A stretch of DNA of 5,153 nt from positions 1 to 5,153 of the forward strand of contig CAIPFQ010000004.1 of NCBI GenBank assembly GCA_903864395.1. The letters run 5' to 3'. Shown here in pieces: positions 1-5,153 of the stretch (its first letter is position 1; each line of letters starts with the position of its first letter). Under the pieces are notes generated by a model. That model searched no databases. It was not told the origin of the DNA and saw nothing but the letters and a program-made list of their open reading frames with translations. The DNA is from an uncultured Chlamydiae bacterium (GTDB lineage: Bacteria > Chlamydiota > Chlamydiia > Chlamydiales > SM23-39). A program made the position numbers and the translations under genes.

Positions 1-383
<383 letters not shown>

Positions 384-507
384 TTTTTTTCAAAGCTTTC
401 TTCAAGAGCCGATTCAAGGCAAATGAGTTGGTAAATATCAGTGATGTAAAAGTAGCCTGTAATTCAAGACGTTTTCGTCGAGATTCTCGATGATGCGTCA
501 CAATTTT
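384..507 (+). other. 23S-5S internal transcribed spacer with probable processing hairpin
   Basis: This ~124-nt spacer holds no tRNA and no open reading frame of note. Its right half can fold into one extended hairpin. GACG (468-471) pairs with CGTC (496-499). Inside an internal loop, CGTCGAG (476-482) pairs with CTCGATG (486-492) around a three-base ATT loop, with one G-U pair. A stem just before 5S suits endonucleolytic processing of the pre-rRNA (RNase III type), but that role is inferred. A competing small hairpin GACG-TTTT-CGTC (468-479) is also possible. The left part carries a T-run (383-390) after 23S without a convincing stem before it, so it is not called a terminator. Confidence 0.6.
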
Positions 508-621
508 TCTGGTGACCATAGAGAGGGGGACACACCTGATCCCTTCCCGAACTCAGAAGTTAAGCCCCTCGTCGCCGATGGTACTATGCGCAAGAGTATG
601 GGAGAGTAGGTAGTCGCCAGA
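508..621 (+). rRNA. rrf: 5S ribosomal RNA
   Basis: Complete 5S rRNA of about 114 nt. The two ends form helix I: TCTGGTGAC (508-516) pairs with GTCGCCAGA (613-621), with one G-U pair. Between them lie the usual conserved blocks: the GGTGACCATAG start, CCTGATCCCTTCCCGAACTC in the loop B/C region (about 535-554), AGAAGTTAAG (556-565), and the CGCCGATGGTACTATG arm (573-588). It is the last gene of the rRNA operon and is followed at once by an intrinsic terminator. The mature ends may extend by one or two bases beyond the stem. Confidence 0.95.
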
Positions 622-630
622 TTTTTATTC

Positions 631-666
631 AGCCCTAGTTGGTTTTCCCACCTAGGGCTTTTTTTT
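631..666 (+). terminator. Intrinsic terminator of the rRNA operon
   Basis: AGCCCTAG (631-638) pairs with CTAGGGCT (652-659). After a T/C mismatch the stem continues with TGG (640-642) against CCA (648-650), closing a TTTTC loop. The stem runs directly into eight T (659-666). This is a textbook rho-independent terminator nine bases after the 5S helix. It is immediately followed by the ribosome binding site of the transporter gene, so any transcription of that gene must start inside the terminator/5S region or read through. Confidence 0.95.
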
Positions 667-670
667 ATCA

Positions 671-674
671 AGGA
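671..674 (+). promoter_or_regulatory. Ribosome binding site of the transporter gene
   Basis: AGGA lies eight bases upstream of the ATG at 683. It is the only Shine-Dalgarno-like run in the short gap after the rRNA terminator, and it supports the start codon chosen. No convincing -35/-10 pair is visible between the terminator and the gene. Confidence 0.75.
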
Positions 675-682
675 ATTGAATT

Positions 683-1930
683 ATGTTCTTGAGTCTATCT
701 AAGTACAGCAAATACTTTGTTTTTCTTAGTGTAGGATTGGCTATTGTCTGTGGCATTTCATTCCCTCAAATGTTTACGGGAATTAAATTTTTAGGCGATC
801 TTTTTATTAATCTACTGAAGCTTTTCGCCCTTCCTTTGATTTGTTCCGCCTTAATCGCGGCTTTAGGCGAGATGTCAGGAAAGACTTCTTCTTTGAAGAT
901 TCTCGCGAAAAAAATGATCAGCTACATGCTTTTGAGCGAAATTATTGCTGTTGCGATTGCTCTTGCGTTATTCAATAGCTTATCTCCAGGAGTGGGGGGA
1001 AACTCTGATCTGATTTTACATGGAGCCGCCTATGAGCCGAAAGGGGAACCTGCTTTTGGATTTTCAAACTTTATCCTCTCTATTTTTCCCGATAATATTT
1101 TCCATGCTCTAGCGAGCTTCGATTTGCTTCCAGTTGTCATGTTTTCGATCATGTTTGGCTTGGGGTGTGCCTTTGGAGGAAATTCGACGAAGCCGTTTGT
1201 CCAGTTAGCGGTGAGTATTCGAGATGCCTCTTCAAAATGTTTGCATGGTGTGATGTTTTTGGCTCCTTTGGGGATTTTTTCTTTAGTTGGATCTGGGGTG
1301 GCTCAGTCTCATTTAAATGGAGATCTCAAGGCGAATATGATGGCACTTTTTGGTTTTGTTGGTGTTTTATTCATTGGGCTGTTTCTGCACGCTCTTTGGC
1401 AGTTGATTGCTGTTGTTCTTGTTTCTAAGCAAACAGTGTCTCAGATTTTGGCCCGCAGTCTGCCTGTATTTTCCACCGCCTTTGGCACTTCAAGCTCTGT
1501 GGCGACTCTTCCAGTTGCGATGCATGTGGCTGAAGAGCTGAAGGCAAATCCGTTTGTCACGCGATTCATGCTTCCTCTTTGTGCTTCCGTGAATGTTGGG
1601 GGCATGATGATGTACGAGATGGCTGCGGCTTTATTTTTTTCTCAGATGCTAGGGCTTGATCTTTCTTTATCACAACAGATGTTACTCGCGATCGCTTGCA
1701 TTTTGGGTGGTGTTGCAGCAGGTGGTATTCCTGAGACGGGCATGGTGAGCCTTGTGGTTGTCTTTCGCATTGTGAACATTCCTCTTTCGGCGATTACAAT
1801 TTTATTACCTCTGGATCGAATCATTGATCGAGTGAGAACCGTGGTGAATATTTTCGGGAATGTGTGCGGCGTGATCATTGTAAGTCATTGGATCGGTAAG
1901 ACAGAAGAGAAAAAAGAGCCTTTTTCTTAG
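683..1930 (+). CDS. Dicarboxylate/amino acid:cation symporter family transporter with altered cation sites
   Basis: A 415-residue integral membrane protein of the SDF/DAACS family (Pfam PF00375, GltP/GltPh type), expected to import acidic amino acids or dicarboxylates across the inner membrane. Length and hydrophobic pattern fit eight membrane helices plus two re-entrant hairpins. Visible signatures are HP1 STAFGTSSSVATLP (264-277), the TM7 region PLCASVNVGGMMMYE (298-312), HP2 GIPETG (348-353), and TM8 with D378, D382, R385-T386 and N389. By eye, D382, R385, T386 and N389 match the substrate-binding residues D394, R397, T398 and N401 of GltPh. The family NMDGT motif is instead N304-V-G-G-M308, and the Asp matching GltPh D405 is N393, so two sodium-ligand carboxylates seem to be lost. 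The start is supported by an AGGA site. The gene sits 16 nt behind the rRNA terminator and is convergent with the next gene. Its exact substrate and coupling ion cannot be assigned. Confidence 0.9.
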   Translation: MFLSLSKYSKYFVFLSVGLAIVCGISFPQMFTGIKFLGDLFINLLKLFALPLICSALIAALGEMSGKTSSLKILAKKMISYMLLSEIIAVAIALALFNSLSPGVGGNSDLILHGAAYEPKGEPAFGFSNFILSIFPDNIFHALASFDLLPVVMFSIMFGLGCAFGGNSTKPFVQLAVSIRDASSKCLHGVMFLAPLGIFSLVGSGVAQSHLNGDLKANMMALFGFVGVLFIGLFLHALWQLIAVVLVSKQTVSQILARSLPVFSTAFGTSSSVATLPVAMHVAEELKANPFVTRFMLPLCASVNVGGMMMYEMAAALFFSQMLGLDLSLSQQMLLAIACILGGVAAGGIPETGMVSLVVVFRIVNIPLSAITILLPLDRIIDRVRTVVNIFGNVCGVIIVSHWIGKTEEKKEPFS

Positions 1931-1939
1931 GAAAAAGCT
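1903..1939 (-). terminator. Intrinsic terminator of the minus-strand operon
   Basis: Read on the minus strand, AGCTTTTTC (1939-1931) pairs with GAAAAAGGCT (1926-1917) with a single bulged base and a CTAA loop. It is followed by a T-rich tail, TCTTTTTTCTCTT (1917-1905). Stem plus T-tail is what a rho-independent terminator needs, and it lies about 50 bases beyond the stop of the last minus-strand gene. It overlaps the last codons and the stop of the convergent transporter gene. On the plus strand the same hairpin has no T-run after it. The stem is A/T-rich, so its strength is uncertain. Confidence 0.6.
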
Positions 1940-1949
1940 ATACTGGATA

Positions 1950-1980
1950 CTGGAAGAGTCTCCAGGCATTTAAGCCTGGA
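1950..1980. terminator. Hairpin pair between convergent genes
   Basis: TCCAGGC (1961-1967) and GCCTGGA (1974-1980) form a perfect seven-base stem around the loop ATTTAA. The same left arm can instead pair with CTGGA at 1950-1954, so two hairpins exclude each other. The region lies between the stop codons of the convergent genes. No T-run follows on either strand, so it is at best a transcript-end stabiliser or a weak bidirectional terminator. It may serve the plus-strand transporter mRNA, which has no other candidate terminator. Confidence 0.4.
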
Positions 1981-1986
1981 TCAACC

Positions 1987-2775
1987 TTAGTTGCAAAGAC
2001 AAAGTGAAGAGTTTTCCTTTTTTTTAAAAAATTCCGTGATTTCTGAATGCTTATTTTTTTGATTTTTTTCTGCTTGATTGATTAAAGCTTGACGAAGTTC
2101 TTCAGAAACTTCTTGATTTTTTTCTAAAAGAAGTTGAATGAACGGTAAGAGCGCTCTTTCTGCAGAATAACTCGCTAGCTGATTGAAAATGTTGTTTTCT
2201 AGTAGATTTGGATAACTCTCAATGAGGTATTTGAAAATCTCGAGATTATTTATATCGATAGCAGCGACACACCCGTACAGAAAGCTCTTCCAAAAGAGTT
2301 TTCTGTCGCCTATTTCCAGCAGTGTTTTGACTGTTTTTAACTTGCCAGTTTTTACCGCGCCTTGCAATAAATACTCGAAATGTCCCTCATTGCAAACATC
2401 GCCCTGTATCTGATTTTTGATTTCCTCGTTGATTTGAAAATCATTTCTCCCTTCTTCTATCAAGGCCTCCTTAAATTGCATAGGCATTAAATCATGGTAT
2501 GAATTTTCTTGGAGAAATTTTTTAAACATAATTTTGTTTTTCGAGGCATTCAGATTCGACTTGTCTAAGTCATAGTTTATCTTGGAGCTCTTGACTTCTG
2601 TAAGGTTCTTTGGCTTTGACTGTGCATCAAGGCGCACGATGTGATTTTCAACTGATGAGCGGATTGTTTTGGATAGAAGAGAAATCTTTTCTAAAGTTTT
2701 TGATTCTAGGTAGTTAAAAACTAATTGCTCTATGTATGATTTTCTTATATTTGATATATTTATTTGGTTGTTCAT
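1987..2775 (-). CDS. Hypothetical protein with F-box-like N-terminus, ankyrin-like repeats and C-terminal CxxX
   Basis: No family is recognised with certainty in this 262-residue protein. Residues about 15-46 (IEQLVFNYLESKTLEK, then ISLLSK) follow the F-box hydrophobic pattern, though the usual leading Leu-Pro is missing. Residues about 132-253 contain helix-pair units spaced like degenerate ankyrin repeats, for example LLQGAVKTGKLKTVKTLLE (136-154) and VAAIDINNLEIFKYLIE (170-186). The C-terminus is KKKENSSLCLCN, a basic run followed by a Cys-x-x-x end that could be a prenylation box. There is no signal peptide or membrane helix. The gene starts 18 nt after mnmA with a weak GAG-type ribosome site, and is likely the last gene of the operon. 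It is clearly more A+T-rich than its neighbours (60-base lines at 2041 and 2521 each hold 17 G+C). Inferred role: a secreted effector acting on host ubiquitination. That it is a real gene is likely; the function is speculative. Confidence 0.8.
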   Translation of the reverse strand: MNNQINISNIRKSYIEQLVFNYLESKTLEKISLLSKTIRSSVENHIVRLDAQSKPKNLTEVKSSKINYDLDKSNLNASKNKIMFKKFLQENSYHDLMPMQFKEALIEEGRNDFQINEEIKNQIQGDVCNEGHFEYLLQGAVKTGKLKTVKTLLEIGDRKLFWKSFLYGCVAAIDINNLEIFKYLIESYPNLLENNIFNQLASYSAERALLPFIQLLLEKNQEVSEELRQALINQAEKNQKNKHSEITEFFKKKENSSLCLCN

Positions 2776-2793
2776 TTTTTTCTCGTTGTTTGT

Positions 2794-3849
2794 TTATGAA
2801 ATAATTCGAGCGCCTCCAAGGCAAATATCCCCTTTGTAAAAGACAATGAATTGCCCTGGCGTGATCGCTCTTTGAGGTGTATCGAATACGACAGTTAAGT
2901 TGTTTTCGCTTGTCTGATACAAGATGCAATCTTGATCCTCTTGACGATAGCGAATTTTCGCTTTGCAGCGAAAGGGGAATGTCGCTGGCGCCTCTGCAAC
3001 CCAAGAGACCTGGGAAGCTAGGAGGTTTTTTGTAAAAAGAGCGCTGTGTTCCGCTCCACGCTCTACATACACCTCGTTTTTCTCGATGTCTTTGCCGACA
3101 ACATACCAAGCTTCTCCTTCTCCCCCAAGACCGAGCCCTTTGCGCTGACCGAGGGTGTAAAAAGCGGCTCCCTCATGGCGACCGACCATTTCTCCTAAAA
3201 GATTTTTGAAAAAACCCTTTTTGTAACCCAAGTACTGAGACACAAAGGGTCTAAAGTCCCTTTTGCCAATAAAACAAATTCCTGTACTATCCTTTTTTTC
3301 CGAGGTAGAGAGTTTTGCCGTGCGCGCAATCTTGCGCACTTCGCTCTTCGGCAAATGGCCGATAGGAAAAAGAACTTTTTTAAACGCTTCTTGTTTGACG
3401 GCATGAAGAAAATAGCTTTGATCTTTTCCTGGATCTAGCCCTTTGAGAAGACGCGCCTCGCTATCAAGACGACAGTAGTGTCCCGTCGCTAAAAAATCCG
3501 CCCCCAGGCTTTTTGCCTTTTGCAAAAAAGCTTTAAATTTGATCTCTCGGTTGCACAAAACATCGGGATTCGGAGTCAGTCCCGCTTTGAGATCGGCCAA
3601 AAAATCCTCAAACACAGAAGAGCGATATTCTTCGACCATATTGACGCTGTAACAGGGAATGTTGATTTGCTCACAGACACGCTCCACATCTTGATATTCT
3701 AACGAGGCTTTACAGACGCCTTGCTCATCAGACTCCTCCCAGCTCTTCATAAAGAGCCCAATCACTCGAGCTCCACTCTCTTTTAAAAGCAACGCTGAGA
3801 CGGAGGAATCAACCCCCCCAGACATGCCAACGACGACTGTCTGTGTCAT
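2794..3849 (-). CDS. mnmA: tRNA-specific 2-thiouridylase MnmA
   Basis: A cytoplasmic enzyme that adenylates and then thiolates U34 of tRNA-Lys, tRNA-Glu and tRNA-Gln to give 2-thiouridine, taking sulfur from a persulfide relay. It has 351 residues against 368 in E. coli, so it is complete. The N-terminal PP-loop ATPase motif SGGVDSS is at 10-16. D96 and C99 in NPDVLCN match the family catalytic Asp/Cys pair, ATGHY is at 121-125 and KDQSYFL at 142-148. The second catalytic cysteine is C192 in GICFIG. The central YTLGQRKGLG (231-240) and the C-terminal beta-barrel ending GGARII complete the architecture. The start ATG overlaps the htpX stop as ATGA. The only strong SD-like run (GGAGAGGA) lies more than 20 nt upstream, so translation probably depends on reinitiation after htpX. 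The unassigned gene follows after 18 nt. Confidence 0.97.
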   Translation of the reverse strand: MTQTVVVGMSGGVDSSVSALLLKESGARVIGLFMKSWEESDEQGVCKASLEYQDVERVCEQINIPCYSVNMVEEYRSSVFEDFLADLKAGLTPNPDVLCNREIKFKAFLQKAKSLGADFLATGHYCRLDSEARLLKGLDPGKDQSYFLHAVKQEAFKKVLFPIGHLPKSEVRKIARTAKLSTSEKKDSTGICFIGKRDFRPFVSQYLGYKKGFFKNLLGEMVGRHEGAAFYTLGQRKGLGLGGEGEAWYVVGKDIEKNEVYVERGAEHSALFTKNLLASQVSWVAEAPATFPFRCKAKIRYRQEDQDCILYQTSENNLTVVFDTPQRAITPGQFIVFYKGDICLGGARIIS

Positions 3850-4763
3850 CGCCGCTGCTGCAATCTTTGAATCCTCTCCGCTAGGGGAGGATGGCTCGCA
3901 AAGAGGCTCAAAAGGCCTCGGCCCAAAAGGCCTTTTTTCCCTGAATGAGAAATTTTAAAGGCTGCGATGGCAGGATTTTCTTCTCGTGGATCTTTTACTT
4001 CTTGAAGAGCCTGAAGGGACTGAAGGGCCGCGATCATTGAAGACTTTCCCGCAAGTTTCGCCCCTCCCGCATCGGCTCTAAACTCTCGATAGCGAGAATA
4101 AGCGGCGACGACTAAAGAGCCCAGGATCATGAATACGATCTCAAAAAGATAAACGAAGAGCACATAGCTCATCGGACTGCTATTTGAGTTGTTTTCGCGA
4201 CCTCGCCCCATCCCTGAAAGAGCGTAAGCCAAAACGCGCGCCAAAAACATCACGAACGCGTTGACAACGCCTTGCAATAGGGTCATCGTCACCATATCTC
4301 CATTGGCAATGTGGGTGATTTCATGAGCGAGAACTCCCTCGAGTTCAGCTTCATTCATCCTTTGAAGCAGCCCTGTTGAAACAGCGACTAAAGATCGGCT
4401 TTTTGTAGGCCCCGTCGCAAAGGCGTTCACCTCGTTCGAACGATAAATGCCCACCTCTGGCATGGGAATCTGAGCGCTGCGAGCCAGCTTTCTTACCGTA
4501 TCGAGAAGATGACGAGACTCTGCGTCTTGTGTCTTACTATCAATGACCTGAATCCTCATCATCCATTTTGCCATCACGCGGGAGAGCGCAAGCGAAACTA
4601 GAGCGCCTACTGTCCCCCAGAGAAGACAGAACACTGCGAGCGATTTCATATCTAGGCCGTAAGCCGTTAAATAAGGGCCGATATGAAATAGGTTGCAGAG
4701 GAACGTAATCATCAAAATGACGAGAAGATTCAGCGCAAAAAAGAGAAGGATTCTTTTAAACAT
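3846..4763 (-). CDS. htpX: Membrane zinc metalloprotease HtpX
   Basis: A 305-residue M48-family protease of the inner membrane, which degrades misfolded membrane proteins, often alongside FtsH. Hydrophobic helices are at about 3-26, 40-63, 160-183 and 199-222. The zinc site is HEITH (147-151), with the third ligand E227 in SRYREFRAD. The tail LFASHPPLAERIQRL (287-301) is typical of the family. The start is chosen at 4763 because the protein then begins MFKRILLFF, as HtpX proteins do. The reading frame stays open further upstream to an ATG at 4856, but that would add 31 charged residues, overlap yajC by 89 nt, and lack family support. The start lies 4 nt after the yajC stop, with only a weak GGAC-type SD inside yajC. 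The stop overlaps the mnmA start (ATGA), so the three genes are probably co-translated. The usual family length is near 290 residues. Confidence 0.96.
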   Translation of the reverse strand: MFKRILLFFALNLLVILMITFLCNLFHIGPYLTAYGLDMKSLAVFCLLWGTVGALVSLALSRVMAKWMMRIQVIDSKTQDAESRHLLDTVRKLARSAQIPMPEVGIYRSNEVNAFATGPTKSRSLVAVSTGLLQRMNEAELEGVLAHEITHIANGDMVTMTLLQGVVNAFVMFLARVLAYALSGMGRGRENNSNSSPMSYVLFVYLFEIVFMILGSLVVAAYSRYREFRADAGGAKLAGKSSMIAALQSLQALQEVKDPREENPAIAAFKISHSGKKGLLGRGLLSLFASHPPLAERIQRLQQRR

Positions 4764-4767
4764 ATTT

Positions 4768-5109
4768 TTAAGGTCCGCTTGTGGGTTTATCAATCTCTTC
4801 TGAAGAGGCTTGAACATCTGTGATCGCAGCTTTGAGCACTTCAATCTTAGCTCCATCCACCATCTTTAAAATGACTGTATGCTCCTGGATCTTGTCGACT
4901 TTGCCGATAATCCCGACAGCCGTCACTCGATCTCCCTTTTTTAGGGAAGAGCGCATCTGTTCTGAGGCTTTTCGCCGTTTTTGCTCAGGGCGCCAAAGAA
5001 TAAAATAAAAAAATACCAGGGCAATAGCAACCATCATTAAGGTTGATGTAATGTTGCTTTGAGAAGCCGCCGTTGCGTCTTGCGCAAGGAATGTTAAAAG
5101 TGATGCCAT
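4768..5109 (-). CDS. yajC: Preprotein translocase accessory subunit YajC
   Basis: A small inner-membrane protein that associates with SecD-SecF and the SecYEG translocon. At 113 residues it is normal for the family. A short N-terminal segment is followed by one membrane helix (about 20-39, ending FFYFILW). The YajC signature RPEQKRRK (40-47), a charged linker, LKKGDRV (56-62), IIGKV (67-71) and a small beta-rich domain up to about residue 100 come next. The C-terminal tail EEIDKPTSGP is short and variable. The start has a good AAAGGA site six bases upstream (5115-5120). It is the first gene of the minus-strand group visible here, with htpX starting 4 nt after its stop. secD and secF are not in the window, though they often lie beside yajC in other bacteria. 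Confidence 0.95.
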   Translation of the reverse strand: MASLLTFLAQDATAASQSNITSTLMMVAIALVFFYFILWRPEQKRRKASEQMRSSLKKGDRVTAVGIIGKVDKIQEHTVILKMVDGAKIEVLKAAITDVQASSEEIDKPTSGP

Positions 5110-5114
5110 AAACG

Positions 5115-5120
5115 TCCTTT
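5115..5120 (-). promoter_or_regulatory. Ribosome binding site of yajC
   Basis: AAAGGA on the minus strand, with five bases (CGTTT) between it and the ATG at 5109. It is the best Shine-Dalgarno sequence in the minus-strand gene group and fits entry of ribosomes at yajC, followed by coupling into htpX and mnmA. Confidence 0.75.
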
Positions 5121-5129
5121 GAAATGGGT

Positions 5130-5135
5130 TTTATA
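5130..5135 (-). promoter_or_regulatory. Possible -10 element upstream of yajC
   Basis: TATAAA on the minus strand, 20 bases before the yajC ATG, is a plausible sigma-70-type -10 box for the operon. The matching -35 box would fall at or beyond the window edge at 5153, so the promoter cannot be confirmed from this sequence. Confidence 0.3.
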
Positions 5136-5153
5136 CTTCCACTCGACTTTGCA

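Noticed and set aside
384..507. A possible tRNA between 23S and 5S.
   Set aside because: No T-arm GTTCGA-type segment, no cloverleaf pairing and no acceptor stem could be found in the spacer.
1165..1428. An 87-residue plus-strand frame inside the transporter gene, rich in Trp, Cys and Phe.
   Set aside because: It is a shifted reading of the transporter codons with no ribosome site. The Trp/Cys richness comes from reading hydrophobic codons out of frame.
2147..2158. A perfect 12-base palindrome AAGAGCGCTCTT inside the unassigned gene, a possible operator or recombination site.
   Set aside because: It is single, lies in coding sequence (Glu-Arg-Ala-Leu codons), and has no partner copy nearby, so chance is enough to explain it.
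2793..2819. TTGGAG (2814-2819) and CATAAA (2793-2798) on the minus strand as a private promoter of the unassigned gene.
   Set aside because: The spacing is only 15 bases and both boxes match poorly. The gene is close enough to mnmA for co-transcription.
2714..3109. A 131-residue open frame on the minus strand crossing the mnmA end and the start of the next gene.
   Set aside because: It is out of frame with two well-supported genes and has a low-complexity, basic, unrecognisable translation, so it is a shadow frame.
3910..3938. On the plus strand AAAAGGCC (3910-3917) and GGCCTTTT (3929-3936) form a hairpin ending in a T-run, like a terminator.
   Set aside because: It lies inside the htpX coding sequence on the antisense strand, with no plus-strand gene before it. 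The repeat is explained by the similar codons of the LLGRGLLS segment of HtpX.
4764..4856. Longer HtpX reading frame starting at an ATG at 4856.
   Set aside because: The extra 31 residues are charged, overlap yajC, and do not resemble HtpX N-termini. MFKRILLFF at 4763 is the family-like start, 4 nt after yajC ends.

Overview
The window looks like a piece of a Chlamydiota genome, probably an environmental (amoeba-associated) lineage. The 3' part of a 23S rRNA reads like chlamydial 23S from memory. The protein-coding genes are of a moderate G+C typical of that group, and one gene looks like an F-box/ankyrin-type host-interaction protein, a class expanded in amoeba-associated chlamydiae. The phylum is an inference; no database was searched, and no genus is claimed.

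Plus strand, left part: the last ~380 nt of 23S rRNA (window base 1 corresponds to about E. coli position 2505), a ~125-nt spacer without a tRNA but with a probable processing hairpin, a complete 5S rRNA, and a strong intrinsic terminator (631-666). Only 16 nt after its T-run starts a 415-residue transporter of the dicarboxylate/amino acid:cation symporter family (683-1930). It keeps the family fold signatures, but several ion-coordinating residues appear to be replaced.

Minus strand, right part, read from right to left: yajC (SecDF accessory membrane protein), htpX (membrane zinc metalloprotease), mnmA (tRNA 2-thiouridylase), then an A+T-rich gene for a 262-residue unassigned protein. yajC-htpX are separated by 4 nt, htpX-mnmA overlap by ATGA, and the last gene follows mnmA after 18 nt, so all four could be one transcript. 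An intrinsic terminator for that transcript lies in the 3' end of the convergent transporter gene. The first three genes are housekeeping (protein export, membrane protein quality control, tRNA wobble modification). The fourth differs in composition and content and looks like a recent addition to the end of the operon.

The most interesting items are the terminal gene of the minus-strand operon (F-box-like N-terminus, degenerate ankyrin-like repeats, and a polybasic stretch followed by a C-terminal CxxX, an architecture resembling Legionella AnkB) and the transporter with altered cation sites placed directly behind the rRNA operon.
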